Source of the DNA: Cristatella mucedo
Lineage: Eukaryota > Bryozoa > Phylactolaemata > Cristatellidae
DNA length: 64,000 nt
NCBI GenBank assembly: GCA_009760855.2
Contig: WPIO01000133.1
Span: forward strand, 126,001 to 190,000
Direction of reading: 5' to 3'
This document shows, piece after piece, positions 13,885 to 25,045 of the stretch. A program made the position numbers and the translations under genes. Every line of letters begins with the position of its first letter. Positions within the stretch are counted from its first letter, which is position 1. The notes beneath the pieces were generated by a model. It had not been told where the DNA came from. It made no database searches and was given only the letters and a program-made list of their open reading frames with translations.

Positions 13885-14550
13885 CTAGGCGAAGGCGAGA
13901 TGCATGGCGCTCGAGAAGGACTTGGCGGTCGATTGCATCAAAAGCTGTAAAAATATTGAGGAAAAGAAGCAGAACCAGTTATTTGCAGGAGCTGCAAAAA
14001 TACATGCACGTACGCTGGGAAAAGCTGAAATGCGGCTGCGACGGAGAGTGCTTCTACATATAAAGTCCGTATCCATCATATAGACAAGACTTTGACCGCA
14101 GCTAATGGCTGCAGGCGTTCAACTGAGACAATCACATTCACTAACGCTCTGTGGCAGACAACTCAAATCAGCTTCTATGCACAAACATTGCCTAAGATTG
14201 CCATGCATGGCCTTATATTGATTGCGAAAAATGTGTTGGCAGTATGTGCACACACAGTGAACGTTATAAAGCAAAATATGGGCAAAATCGCTTGAAAACT
14301 CTATTTTTGACATTGAAAACGATGAAATGATATATGTGATGACAAGTTGAGCTTCGAATGGCCAATTTATGGTCGAATGGCCAAGGATTTTAGGGCATAG
14401 CTGCTTCGAGTCGTTGCCATAGATTTCCATTCATTGCCAGAGATTGTCGGATCCCATTTGGTTAAAATGACGTGGTTTCTCTTTAAACAGATTGCTCAGT
14501 AGTATGTATTCAAAATTGTAGCATTGAGAAACCAATTTAGGGGCACTTTG
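13885..14550. other. no recognisable gene
   Basis: Short open frames on both strands have no family resemblance. The LINE-A copy at 12.7-13.9 kb may extend some way into the left part in diverged form. Confidence 0.4.
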
Positions 14551-15830
14551 CAACGAACTGTAGATTAAGGTTTTTGCTCGAGCCATTGCAGTCAATTGCA
14601 GTACATTTATACGGAATGGTTTAGGCAATTGTAGAAAAAGTATGCGATTAAGCAATAACCGACGATTAGAGAAACGTGCCGTTACTATTAGACGTTAATG
14701 TATATGCATTTTGGTTGTTTTGCGGCGGATTGTGGTACTGGGCCAGGCCATTGCAGTTGATTGCAGTGCACTGCTGCAGAATGGTGTAAGCGATTGTAGT
14801 AAATTTGCAAGAGTACACAATAATTGAAGAATAGAGAAGTGCGTATTTATAATTAGAGCTTCTAGTGTACGTGTTCTGATCACTTTTCAGGGGATTGCCG
14901 TGGGTTGTGGCATGGGATCGGGCCGTTGTAATCCATCGCCGTGCATTGCATGAAAATGCATCACTTAAGCACAATCAAGTGGAGTCTTGTAGGTGCACTT
15001 TTAACTGAGTCTAGACTTTTTGAAAAATTAATTAGAGCTTTACTTTAGCGATTTGAGGAGGATTTACAGTGGATTAGAGTGGATTGAGCATTTTCCGAGG
15101 TCGCTTCGGATGATTTCTGCACGTTGCTAGAGTGGGCGCACATGCACAATTGTTTTGAGCGTTCAACACAACCCAGTGAGCTTTAATATGCAATAAAAAC
15201 TGGACCTCGGCGCAGTCTATTTCCAGGCGTATTGAGGTAGGTGCCGTGGATTGGAGTGGATTTTGGTATTGGTCCCGGTTTTTGCAGTCAATTGTCGACA
15301 GTGAACGGCGATGCCAATGCAAATGAAATTTTTAGGATTGTAACTATCGCAGAGTGCACTGTCTGAGCTTTTCGAGCAGGGTTTCCTTCGTTGATTGGTG
15401 AAGTACAGTGGATTGAGGTGAATTGTGGCATTAGCACAGGCCACTGCCATTTTGTTTCAGTGGACTTCGTGAAAACGTGTGAGCGGAATATCGCGAAAAT
15501 TTCTGGGTACACTTTATATGCATCGTAGCTTGATATTCCAAGCATCTTGGAGCTTTTCCAAGCTGATTTGCGGTGGATTTGAAGTCAACTAAAGTAGATT
15601 TCGGTGGATTTCGGTACCGGGCTTCTTCGTTGCAGCTCATTTACATAAGTGTGAGTGGGCAAAGTGACATAAAATTTGGTAGAGACTGAATCTAAGGCTT
15701 GCTACAATATCCGCCCCAATTTTTAGCTTGGTAGCTCTAATTCCTCTTTAGTTGTAGCCTAAATACAGTGCATTGTGGTGGATTGCGGTAATTCTTCGAG
15801 CCCTTTTTTGGCCCGTTCCCGTACCGGGCC
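14550..15830. repeat. degenerate tandem array, unit about 160-185 bp
   Basis: A recurring module, 'ggattgtggtactgggcc' then 'gccattgcagtcaattgcag' then 'gaatggt..aagc.attgtag', appears with decreasing clarity near 14582, 14749, 14922, 15100, 15280, 15441 and 15626, with an eighth partial unit at about 15770. Spacings are roughly 167, 173, 178, 180, 161 and 185 bp. Short peptides read from the minus strand show the same periodicity ('YHNPPQ', 'YQNPLQ', 'YRNPPK'), as expected of repeated DNA. Old satellite-like array, non-coding as far as I can tell. Confidence 0.7.
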
Positions 15831-16040
15831 CGCTATGGTCTGCCGAGTGGCTTGACTCGCCTAGCTCTGCCGTGTACCGTCTTAGCAAGCTGCACTGTGG
15901 CAACGCTGTCTGCGGCCATCGCTGGACTGGTTTGTTCGTGATGCCGAAAGAAAAGAACTCCCTCTGGGTGCACTTCGGAGAAATTGGAAAAGATGAGTCC
16001 GGTAGGACTGCATATGTGAGCTTTTGGACAGCATGATGAC
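15830..16040 (+). other. possible BED-type zinc-finger remnant
   Basis: The end of the 87-codon frame 15773-16036 reads 'MPKEKNSLWVHFGEIGKDES', resembling the start of BED fingers of hAT-type transposases (K-S-x-V-W-x-H-F-G). The Cys-x2-Cys that should follow is not seen. Weak call; chance resemblance is possible. Confidence 0.25.
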
Positions 16041-16217
16041 GCCGAAGCAGGATAATCGTGTGGGCATCATTTGTTCGGGCAGTTAAAAAATGGATTTTTA
16101 TTCACTGCTTATAACATATGACTCTTAGAGAAGCTTCGTCCATCATTATCTCTACCATCGCCCGTTCTTCCATATGGTGAGCTGATGATTGACGAGCACG
16201 AGTAAGTGCAAACTAAA

Positions 16218-16355
16218 TGCAATTCGAAAATCGCAAGCTGGAATCTTATTTGAATGTCTCGGAGTCGGGCCAACGTCTTCTCTTCAATAAGCAGGTCATC
16301 AAGGCCTATGTGGCTGATTTCGAAAACGAAGCGTCATCTTTGAGGAAGAAGTAAA
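16218..16355 (+). CDS. unrecognised small open frame, 45 codons
   Basis: An ATG-to-TAA frame begins MQFENRKLESYLNVSESGQR and ends ADFENEASSLRKK. It is charged and looks helical, with no signal peptide and no domain I know. There is no splice context or neighbouring exon to support expression. It may be part of a decayed transposase together with the frame just upstream, or chance. Between 16355 and 16870 nothing is recognised. Confidence 0.15.
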
Positions 16356-16869
16356 GGATGAAAGCGAAATTATGCTAAATTATTGAATATAACTAATTTA
16401 AATGAATTCTCAATGGTTTCTCGCAAGTTTAAGGAAAATACAAATGATTTATATAAACATACTGTTATACTGTATACAAACGGGGTCTCTAAAAATTGTA
16501 CTATACAGTTCAATATGCATGAAACAGATCTTATGAACGTTGAAACTCATGCTGAAAAACGTACTCGGTGACTCGATTTCGTACTGGCCAAAAAAGGTCT
16601 ATCAAGCTATGAGCGGCCGAAGTCTCTGATTAGTAAGTGCTCGTTACTGCGATTGGAGTCAGAATGAGCCATAGCTCCTGGTATGAGTACACTAATCGCT
16701 CTCGAAAGAGTGCAGAAACTCTACTAGAGTAACTCTTAGAATAAGCCTAGTTAGAAGCACTTGCGATCGTTCTATTATGTGAGGATGCACTGTAAAATAA
16801 TATTTCTCGGCCCGTAAGTCCACGCTGCCACAAGACCAATTGGGTGTTACAGAGGCGTTTTCTATTGCA

Positions 16870-18560
16870 CGCTCAAAGCTAAGCGGCTTTCAGTACTCAC
16901 GTGCAAGCATACAGTATTTATCTCACACGATAAAGAGAAAGAAGGAGGCATAACCGAGTAAGCAGTGCAGTCGAGGACGTGAATGGCATGGAAGTTGCAG
17001 CTCAGGACCGCTGGACAGGATATGCCTCAGTGGAGAACTAGAGAATATATGCAGTTGTGCAAGAAAAGAATTAAGCGAATACTTCATTCTAGGTCCTGCA
17101 GAGCAAAAGCAGCTGTCACCAATTGCCTTTAAATAGAGGAATGGGCCAGGAAATGTATTGTCCCTGGACAACCCGAGGGCATGAGGAGGCTTAAACTTGT
17201 GCAGTAGTTCAGCTGTGTATGAAGGAGCCAAGCAACGGCGGGCCTTCTGAGTACGCGTAAGAACTTAGTTCTGCATCCGCTGGTCAAGCGAGAGTCATCA
17301 TGGCTCCTTCAGCGTTGGAGACACGTGGGTAAATCTCCATGAATTGTTGAAAAACCTCGTAAAAGCATTCATCACCTTATAGAATTGCTTAAAGGCTTTT
17401 TCCTTAGCCAAGCTAAAATTGAATTGTGATAATCCAACCCAGAAAATACAGGGATCTTGGCTAAATCTTTGGCGAGCAATCGTGGTAGACGTTGCTTAAT
17501 CTTTAATAACGTTCGGATGTGATGGCTAGCTGGGGAGGCAGTCTTTTTAATAAAAATAAAAAATTTAGGCCGTTGTCAAAGTCAGCAGCTAAATTCCGCG
17601 TAAATGGTGTCGGTAGGACCGCAGCAAAACAAATCAGAGAAGTAAAATCTGCTTGTTCAACTGCACGCTTTGAGTTTCTTATGAGCTAGAGCTTAGTTTC
17701 AATGTCCTTTAGCTTAAGGAAATTTGCCGACGTCCAGGAACAAATGTCTGCAAGGCAAGATTTGCTTTATCAGTTGCTGCAGCCGATTCCTATGGTTTAG
17801 CACACAGTTAAGCTGGCTATTTTGATCAGCAAATAAGTGATTGCCGATCTCATGGGCCCGAATAACGTTTTTTTCCGAGACAAACAGTAGAAATGGAGAA
17901 AATCAATGAGCTCAGAGCGGACAGTAAGACCGGAGTGGAATTTTACTTTTGACTGGATGAGACAAGACCCCTCACGAAACGTATTCAACATGATCGAGCA
18001 AGTGCAATTCAACCCCCCAGTGACTTGTCTGAAAGATTGATCGATAGTCGCTATCAATAGTTCAAGTATGATACCGTGATTAACACAGTTGAACGCAGCT
18101 GGAAGATCCAGCATGACAACGGTAACGACATTCCTGTCATCTTCCCTGCATTAGATGTCGTTAGTTACACAAATGGGATTTCAGTGAAAGAGTGTTGCAA
18201 GTATCCAGATTGCAATCTAAAAATAGTTTATTCTTTTTAAAGTTTAATGCAAAATGCTTAGCGATAGTAGTTTAGGGAATCTTAGGCAAAAAGACAGGTC
18301 AACTGAATTCTAGTTTTCTAGAATCTCTGGATACGATAAATGTCTTTTGAACGATAGCCGATTAGAAAAACTGCAGAACGATCAAATTTTTCAGAGAAGC
18401 GAGAGCAGTTTGAGTTATGAATAAAAGAAGTTTCGTTGCCATTAAAAACCACAGATGAGTCGGTATAGAGTCTTCACGAGGCGAACTCCTTTTTCTCGAC
18501 CCTATTAAGGTAGCAACTTCGCATGCATTAACCTGGGAAGATATCTTACGGAAGGTCACA
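16870..18560 (-). mobile_element. LINE-B, decayed reverse-transcriptase region
   Basis: Minus-strand pieces from right to left: the ORF2 linker (18559-18362, 'VNACEVATLIGSRKRSSPRE'), motif A ('MLDLPAAFNCVNHGIILELL', 18114-18055) and the C-terminal block (17231-16923, 'SYTAELLHKFKPPHALGL'). All are interrupted by stops and frameshifts. Confidence 0.7.
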
Positions 18561-18799
18561 GGCTGTGACTAAAGAAATGCTTTAGGATCTCAGAACTATC
18601 TGGAAGAAAAAACCCAAATTCAGCTTACACACACAAAATAGATACTTGTGTACTGATGGAGCTGATGGAGTTATTAAAACATCGGTGGGCGAAGAACAAC
18701 CAAGACGACCAGAAAAAAGTATTCATCACCTTATAGAATTGCTTAAAGACTTCTTTCTTAGCCAAGGCAAAATTGAATGATTTCCGATTAGAAGGAGTT

Positions 18800-19625
18800 G
18801 GGGACGACCACTTATCCCAAAGAAGCATTATTAGTCTCGGTTATGGCAGGGCTAAGTTAGTCTGCCAGCGAAGACCACAGAGATGATGGTATAGGGTCTT
18901 CAGGAGACGACCTCTTTTTATTAGACCTTTTTAAGGTAGCCACGTCGCATGCAGAAACATTGGAAAAACTTTTAAGGAACGTCACACTTTGGGATACTGG
19001 AATTGCTTTAGTCGGAGGGGGCTTAATGGAGGCGCGAATGTGCACAATTTTTTCAGTAAAGAAAGGTGAAAGCTCTTCGGCTGAGCCCTTAATATCTGGG
19101 GAGTCAGACCTCACAGCATTGGCCAGTAAATGGTTTACTGTCTTATAAATCTGTTTAGTGTCCAACTGGCAGAAATTCAGCTTCCTAATGAAAAATGAAG
19201 CCCTGGTTTTTTTAAGCTTTTGGGTGTAAACTCGAAGGAAGTCTTTAAAATTGACTAGATCTGCCTCAGATTTCTTGAAACGACGTTCAAGCCTGAGCTT
19301 AACCCGGCCCATCTTTAGGAGTTCTTTTGTAAATTGAAAGAATATCCATGACTTTGTACACGGATAGAATGAATGGGAGTATGCTTGTCAAGAGCACTCC
19401 TGAGTGTCATGTTCACTGCATCAGTGCGGGTATCGAGGCTGCCGACCAATTTTGAATGCAGATCAGGAAGACCTGCAAAAGAAACAGATTTAAAAAACTT
19501 GTCTATGTCAATGCTTTGTAAGTTACGTCGCTTGGCAAGTTCGATATTACGCTGTACGTACAAAGAGCTAGCTAATGACTGGTGCACCTCAGATACCGAC
19601 AGCAAAGCCGATCCCACACGATAAT
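18800..19625 (-). mobile_element. LINE-B, endonuclease end and linker
   Basis: Minus-strand 19617-19315 and 19312-18857 encode the region between the AP-endonuclease and reverse transcriptase of LINE-B: 'RRNLQSIDIDKFFKSV', 'VNMTLRSALDKHTPIHSIRV', 'SPFFTEKIVHIRASIKPP', 'NKKRSSPEDPIPSSLW'. The order matches the copies at 24.1-24.9 and 45.0-45.7 kb. It is broken into two frames and lacks the catalytic domains. Confidence 0.75.
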
Positions 19626-19639
19626 TCGGTAGGATGCTC

Positions 19640-20930
19640 TATTTTCCACCGCGACTGAGATGGCGCAGGGAGCACGGGAGGGTAAAAAAAAACGCTCGTC
19701 TTGTGAGATCAAACCGAAACCACCGTCGCAGGAGCAAGAAAGCCTGCGTTAGGCGGCTCCACTGCTTCCGACTGCTCTGCTGCAGCTGTACAAGCTAGCG
19801 AAGAAACTGGCCCGTAGTAGCAGATATCATGCCGTTGGCATGCCTGTGTGTGAAGTGAAGATTGTAGAACTATGGCAAGTCGAGCAGTTCGCTGCAGCCG
19901 TTGGTGAAAGCTCGGTCACATATCTCAGCATCAGAGCTTGCTGCAAACAGCATCAGTCGAAAGACCACTGGAGCTGTAGCTGAGGCGGTTGCTATGACAG
20001 GAGCATGTGCCATGTTGCTTCTCCTAGTTCGATGGCCTAACAGACTGTAGGTGGTCTTCAGTTGCCCTTTTCTTTGCTGGCAATTTAATAGCTTAAATTG
20101 TAATGAAAATTTTTATAATTCGAAATTTTTATAATAATAATAGTAATATTTTGCCGGCACGACGACGCCAAGTAATCTCATCTGCTGAGAGACATGGACC
20201 GGGTTAAAGCGAATGATCTTTGTTAGTGCACGTAGCTATGGTGTATACAGTTTCAAAGTAGTTCTTATAGGTAAATCGGTGCAAGACAACGAAGTACTTA
20301 AGAAGAAAATGGCAAAAATATCTGAGCCAGTTGTAACGCCGAAGGCTCGGCGGAGTAGGCGTAATCTGCCGTTTACCGAGCGGCGTAGCCTACGGTGGAA
20401 TGCGATTCGGTGCGCATCTAGGCGCAATAAGCAGGCCGCCACGGAATGCGAGTCTCTGGCGCTGACGTACTAAGCGTTACTAAAAGGGGTTGTGAGTCCG
20501 CGGCGTGAATTAGGAAGAGACACGCACAAATAGGTGATTTTACTGACCTTTATTCGCAAGCGCACGGTGTCGCTGCGCGTGTAGCTCAGTTTGATCCCCC
20601 GAACTCCTCGCGCAGGCTCTCAACAGCACGAGCGCTCTTTCGAGGGAAATCGACCCCGCACTTAGGCTGCCTACGTTTATTGTGGGGAATGGCCCAAATA
20701 AGACGAGGAGCTCGAACCATAGCTTGGACCCTCACTGGAGAGCTAGGGCTCCGCTTCCACCTTAACAGCAGGAATGCCTCACGCTCAACACCCAGTGCTC
20801 TTGCGAAGGAAACACGTCTCCGCACTTAGGTTACCAGTGCAACGGAGCAGCTCTCAGGCTAGCCGCGATATTAGCCCTTGCCTTAGTGGGTCTGACTAGG
20901 GCACCCAGAGCAACCGTAGCAGGCGGACTA
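19640..20930. other. no supported gene; local duplication
   Basis: Positions 20614-20672 and 20775-20835 are diverged copies of one segment ('ctcaaca', then 'gctctttcgagggaaa', then 'ccgcacttagg'), about 160 bp apart. The open frames at 20213-20473 (+) and 20586-20825 (-) have no recognisable features. Confidence 0.45.
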
Positions 20931-20934
20931 GCCT

Positions 20935-21060
20935 AGGATTGGCCAAGGATTGGTCAAGGACTGGTCAAGGGCTTGCCAAGGACTGGCCAAGGGCTTACCA
21001 AGGGCTAGCCAATGGCTAGCCAATGGCTGGCCAATGGCTAGCCGAGGACTAGCCAAGAAG
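20935..21060. repeat. 11-bp minisatellite
   Basis: About eleven successive units of the type 'aaggactggcc', varying at a few positions (aaggattggtc, aagggcttgcc, aatggctagcc and so on). It ends 75 bp before a 400-bp GA array. Confidence 0.9.
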
Positions 21061-21132
21061 AATTAGGCCTAGGACGGACACCGAGGGCTAGGGTCCGACA
21101 AAATCAATAACAGCTACGCCCAAGGTCGAGAG

Positions 21133-21540
<408 letters not shown>

Positions 21541-22139
21541 CCCAAACAAAAGAACCGGAGCGAGCGTCGCTAGAATCTTAAATATATAGCTTGGACAATG
21601 GGGCAAAGCCTAGTGGTAACGAGCCCTTTGCCATTGGCAATAACGGTAAGGAATCAATACCGTCGCTCGGTCACTGGATGGGCATCCCAATTCAGCTTAA
21701 ATGCCGAAAAGGTGCAAGACGATTCTTTTTGGACGTAGTTATGGCCGAGGTTAACAGGCCAGCCAGCCAACATCAATCAGCCGCTCCAGCGGGTAGCACA
21801 CCACTTTGAAAGCCGAATCACTATCGCTGGTCCCAGAGCTTCATGGCTTGCTATGAAACCCTTGTTCTCTCGCCAAACTCGCGCTCCTCTCTGGCTCACT
21901 GCCCAAGGACAAATTAATTTTTCCCCGTTGAGCGATTCTGTTCCCGCTTAAGTTAAGCCAAGGCATGGGCACAGTGCAACACAGTGCAGGTCAGCGATAA
22001 GTTGTGTACCATGGCTGAAATTCCGGAAAAACTGGCACATAGCAAAAAATACCTCCTTAAATTTTAAATTTAAATTACCTTAAATTTTGGGTAAATGATG
22101 CCCTCACCCGGCCAACGCGAAACGGAAATTCCCTTGAAT

Positions 22140-22890
22140 CGCTTTCCGCCATTAATAGACCTAGTTCAGGGCTGTCTCCCACGGCGGCTTGTAAAAAAAT
22201 TAAATAGCTCTTTAGTTCTGTCTCGGCTTAATTATGGTAATTCCCTTTTGGCTGGGCTGCCAAAGAAAGCTATTATGCCACTGGAGCGGACTATGAATAT
22301 GGCTGCAAGGCTGGTCTTCAAGTACCAGCGATTTGAGCACGTGTCTCTTTTTCTGAAAGAGCTAGGATGGTTGCCGGTTGAGCAAAGGATACAGAGCAAA
22401 GTTCTTACGCTGACCCACAAGGCCCGCCACGGCTTCGCTCCTTCGCACTTAGCTGAACTGCTGCATCAGTTTCAGCCTGTTCGCGCTCTCAGGTCCTTTG
22501 TGGACAATAAATTAGCTGTCCCATTCCTCTGCTTAAAGACAGTTGGCGACAGAAACTTTAGCTCTGCAGGTCCTAGACTGTGGAACTCGCTTCCACAATT
22601 CTTACGCAACGACATCTACTCTCCAACTGCCGACTATGGCACATCTTTTTCAGCGGTTTTGAGCTGCCATTTCTTTGCCACTCACTACTTTGGCTACTCT
22701 CCTGGCTCTGCTATGCTTCCAACTTTCTCTTTGTTGCGTGAGACGAAGTCTGTTGGGTACCGAATGCTTACCGAAAGCCGCTTAGGCTGTGAGTGCGCTA
22801 TACAAAACTCTCTTGCGTAACACCCACATGGTCTTTATGACTTTGTGGCGTCACAGACGGAGATACATTACATTACATTACATTAAAAGC
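22140..22890 (+). mobile_element. LINE-B 3' third, with (ACATT)n tail
   Basis: A 241-codon frame (22095-22820) carries the LINE-B ORF2 C-terminus: '[20 protein letters not shown]', '[20 protein letters not shown]', '[19 protein letters not shown]' and the end 'RLGCECAIQNSLA'. The 3' UTR ends 'cagacggagatacattacattacatt'. Similarity begins abruptly at 'ctgtctcccac' (about 22160). This is the same point at which the adjoining minus-strand copy stops. Confidence 0.85.
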
Positions 22891-22898
22891 CACAGTAG

Positions 22899-25045
22899 AC
22901 GAAAGCTCCTAATCTTGGTTAGGGTTCAGACGTAATGGCTAGCTGTAGAAGCAGTCTTCTAAATGAAGCTTTGAAATTGAGGCAGCTGTCTAACACGCCA
23001 CCTAAATTTCGAGCACTTGGTGATGGTCGCACAACAGCATCACCTATTCGAAGAGCAAAGCTTTTTAATCCAGCCACACGCTTAAGGTGTGCTGTGAGCA
23101 GCAGTTCATTTTATCATCATTTAATTACAGAAAGTTTTCCGACATCCAGGATCGAATATCGGCAAGCCAAGCAATCAGTTTATTAGTTGCTGTAGCAGAT
23201 TCTGATGGTTTGAATGACAAATACAGCTGAGTATCGGCAGCATAAAAAGCGATATCCTATTCCACGGGCCTTAATCACTTTTCCTAGTGGTTGCGTATAA
23301 ATGGAGAACAGCAAGGAACCGAATACAGACTCTCGAGGGACTCCACAGGTGACTCGTCTCGTGGGTGAGATCTGACCCCCACTTTACACGGATTGAACAC
23401 GATTAGACAAGTACGATAAAAACTACGCCAGTGCTTCGTCTGCCAGATCAATCTTTGTTCTCAATCGTTCAAGCAGAACATCGTGATAAATGGTGTCGAA
23501 GGAAGCAGACAGTGTTGTCTGAATTGTCGTCGCGAACGGCACAGAACGCTAGCCGACGAGAAACACCACCAGTTTATTTAACCTACACACAGAGCAGAGC
23601 CAAGCACAACTCTCCTCGCCCCTCTCACCCACCGAAGTCCCCACTCACTTGTCATAACAATCACTAATAGCACGTCCCGGCTGCTTACCACATAGAGTGT
23701 CACAGTCCACTCGTACAGGGATCAGGGGCAGTGTCATCAATTAAACAAAACCACAGACAGATCTAGCAGAGCTAGGGCAGTAACATTCTCGTTGTCGTTG
23801 CCAAGTAGAATGTCACAGTTAACATGGAGGAGAGCAGTTTCAGTGGAGTGCTACCTCTTGAACCTTGATTGACATTTTTCAGACATTTTATTCTTTTCAA
23901 AATGTGCAACCAGCTGCTTAGCAATAGTTTTTCAAGAATCTTTGATAAGAAAGGAAGAAGGGAAACTGGGCGATAGTATGCAAGGACCTCAGTGTCTAAT
24001 CAAACTTTTTAAGTAGGGGTCTAATGATTGCCGATTTGAAGGAGTTGGGAACAACCCCTTTTTCTAAAGAAGCGTTAATAATCTCGGTTATGGCAGGGCT
24101 AAGTTTGTCTGTCAGTGAAGACCACAGAGATGATGGTATAAGGGTTTTCAGGGGATGAAGTCATTTTACTTGAACTCATTAAGGTAGCCACATCACATGC
24201 AGAAACATTGGAGAACTTTTTAAAGAAGGTCAAAGGTTGTGGAGCCGCTATTGCTATAGCCGGAAGGGGCTTTATGAAAGCACGAATGTGCACAATTGTT
24301 TCAGTAAAGAAGGCTGAACACTTTTCGGCTGAGCTCTTAATATCTGGGGAGTCAGACCTCTCAGCATTGGCCAGTAAGTTACTTACTGTCCTCTAAATTT
24401 TGTTTGGGTCCGACTTCCATGAACTGTGTTTTCGAGTGAAAACAGAGGCCCAGGCTTTTTTAATTTTCCGAGAATAAATTCGGACGAAGTCTTTGAAATT
24501 AATAGATCTACATCAGATCCCGATTTCTTATAAAGAAGTTCAAGCCTGCGTTTAAACTGGCGCATCTTTAGAAGCTTTTTGTAAATTAAATGGAATCTCT
24601 ACGATTCTGTACACGGATAGAATGAACGGGAGCATGGTTGTCAAAGAGCACTCCTGAGTGTCATGTTCACTGGATCGGTGTTGGCATCGAAGCTGCCGGT
24701 CGAGTCTGAATGCAGATCAAAAAGATCTGCACCATAAACCGATTTAAAAAACTTGTCTATGTCAATGCTTTGCATGTTACGTCGCTTGAGAAGTTCGGCA
24801 TGACCCTTTACGTACAAAGGAGCAGGAACAGTAAGCGAGACCAAACAATGATCTGAGAGGGTCAGTGGGCACACCACAAGGCCATTGATGAGGAAATCCT
24901 TAGCGATCAAGAGATCTAGTTAATGGCCACCGATGTGGATGTTATGATTAACGTGTTGGACCAAACCAAAAGACTCCAGTCAAGAAATGAGCGGACCTGA
25001 CTGTTGCTAACGTTGTTAAAGTGAATATTAAAGTCACCTACAATC
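22899..25045 (-). mobile_element. LINE-B, endonuclease end to mid reverse transcriptase
   Basis: Read from 25045 down: endonuclease motif 'LLLIVGDFN', then 'LLIAKDFLINGLVVCPLTLS' with 'DHCLVS' (GDFN and SDH are catalytic motifs), the linker, the motif C equivalent near 23230 (YAAD instead of YADD), and the '[10 protein letters not shown]'-like block ending at 22899. Many stops. It is the 3' continuation of 28363-28445 and 28805-29390, from which it is separated by a Copia insertion. Confidence 0.8.

Noticed and set aside
14430-15640. Several minus-strand frames with YxNPxxS-like peptides as a repeat protein
   Set aside because: Peptide periodicity follows the degenerate DNA repeat; frames are all interrupted and lie in different phases.
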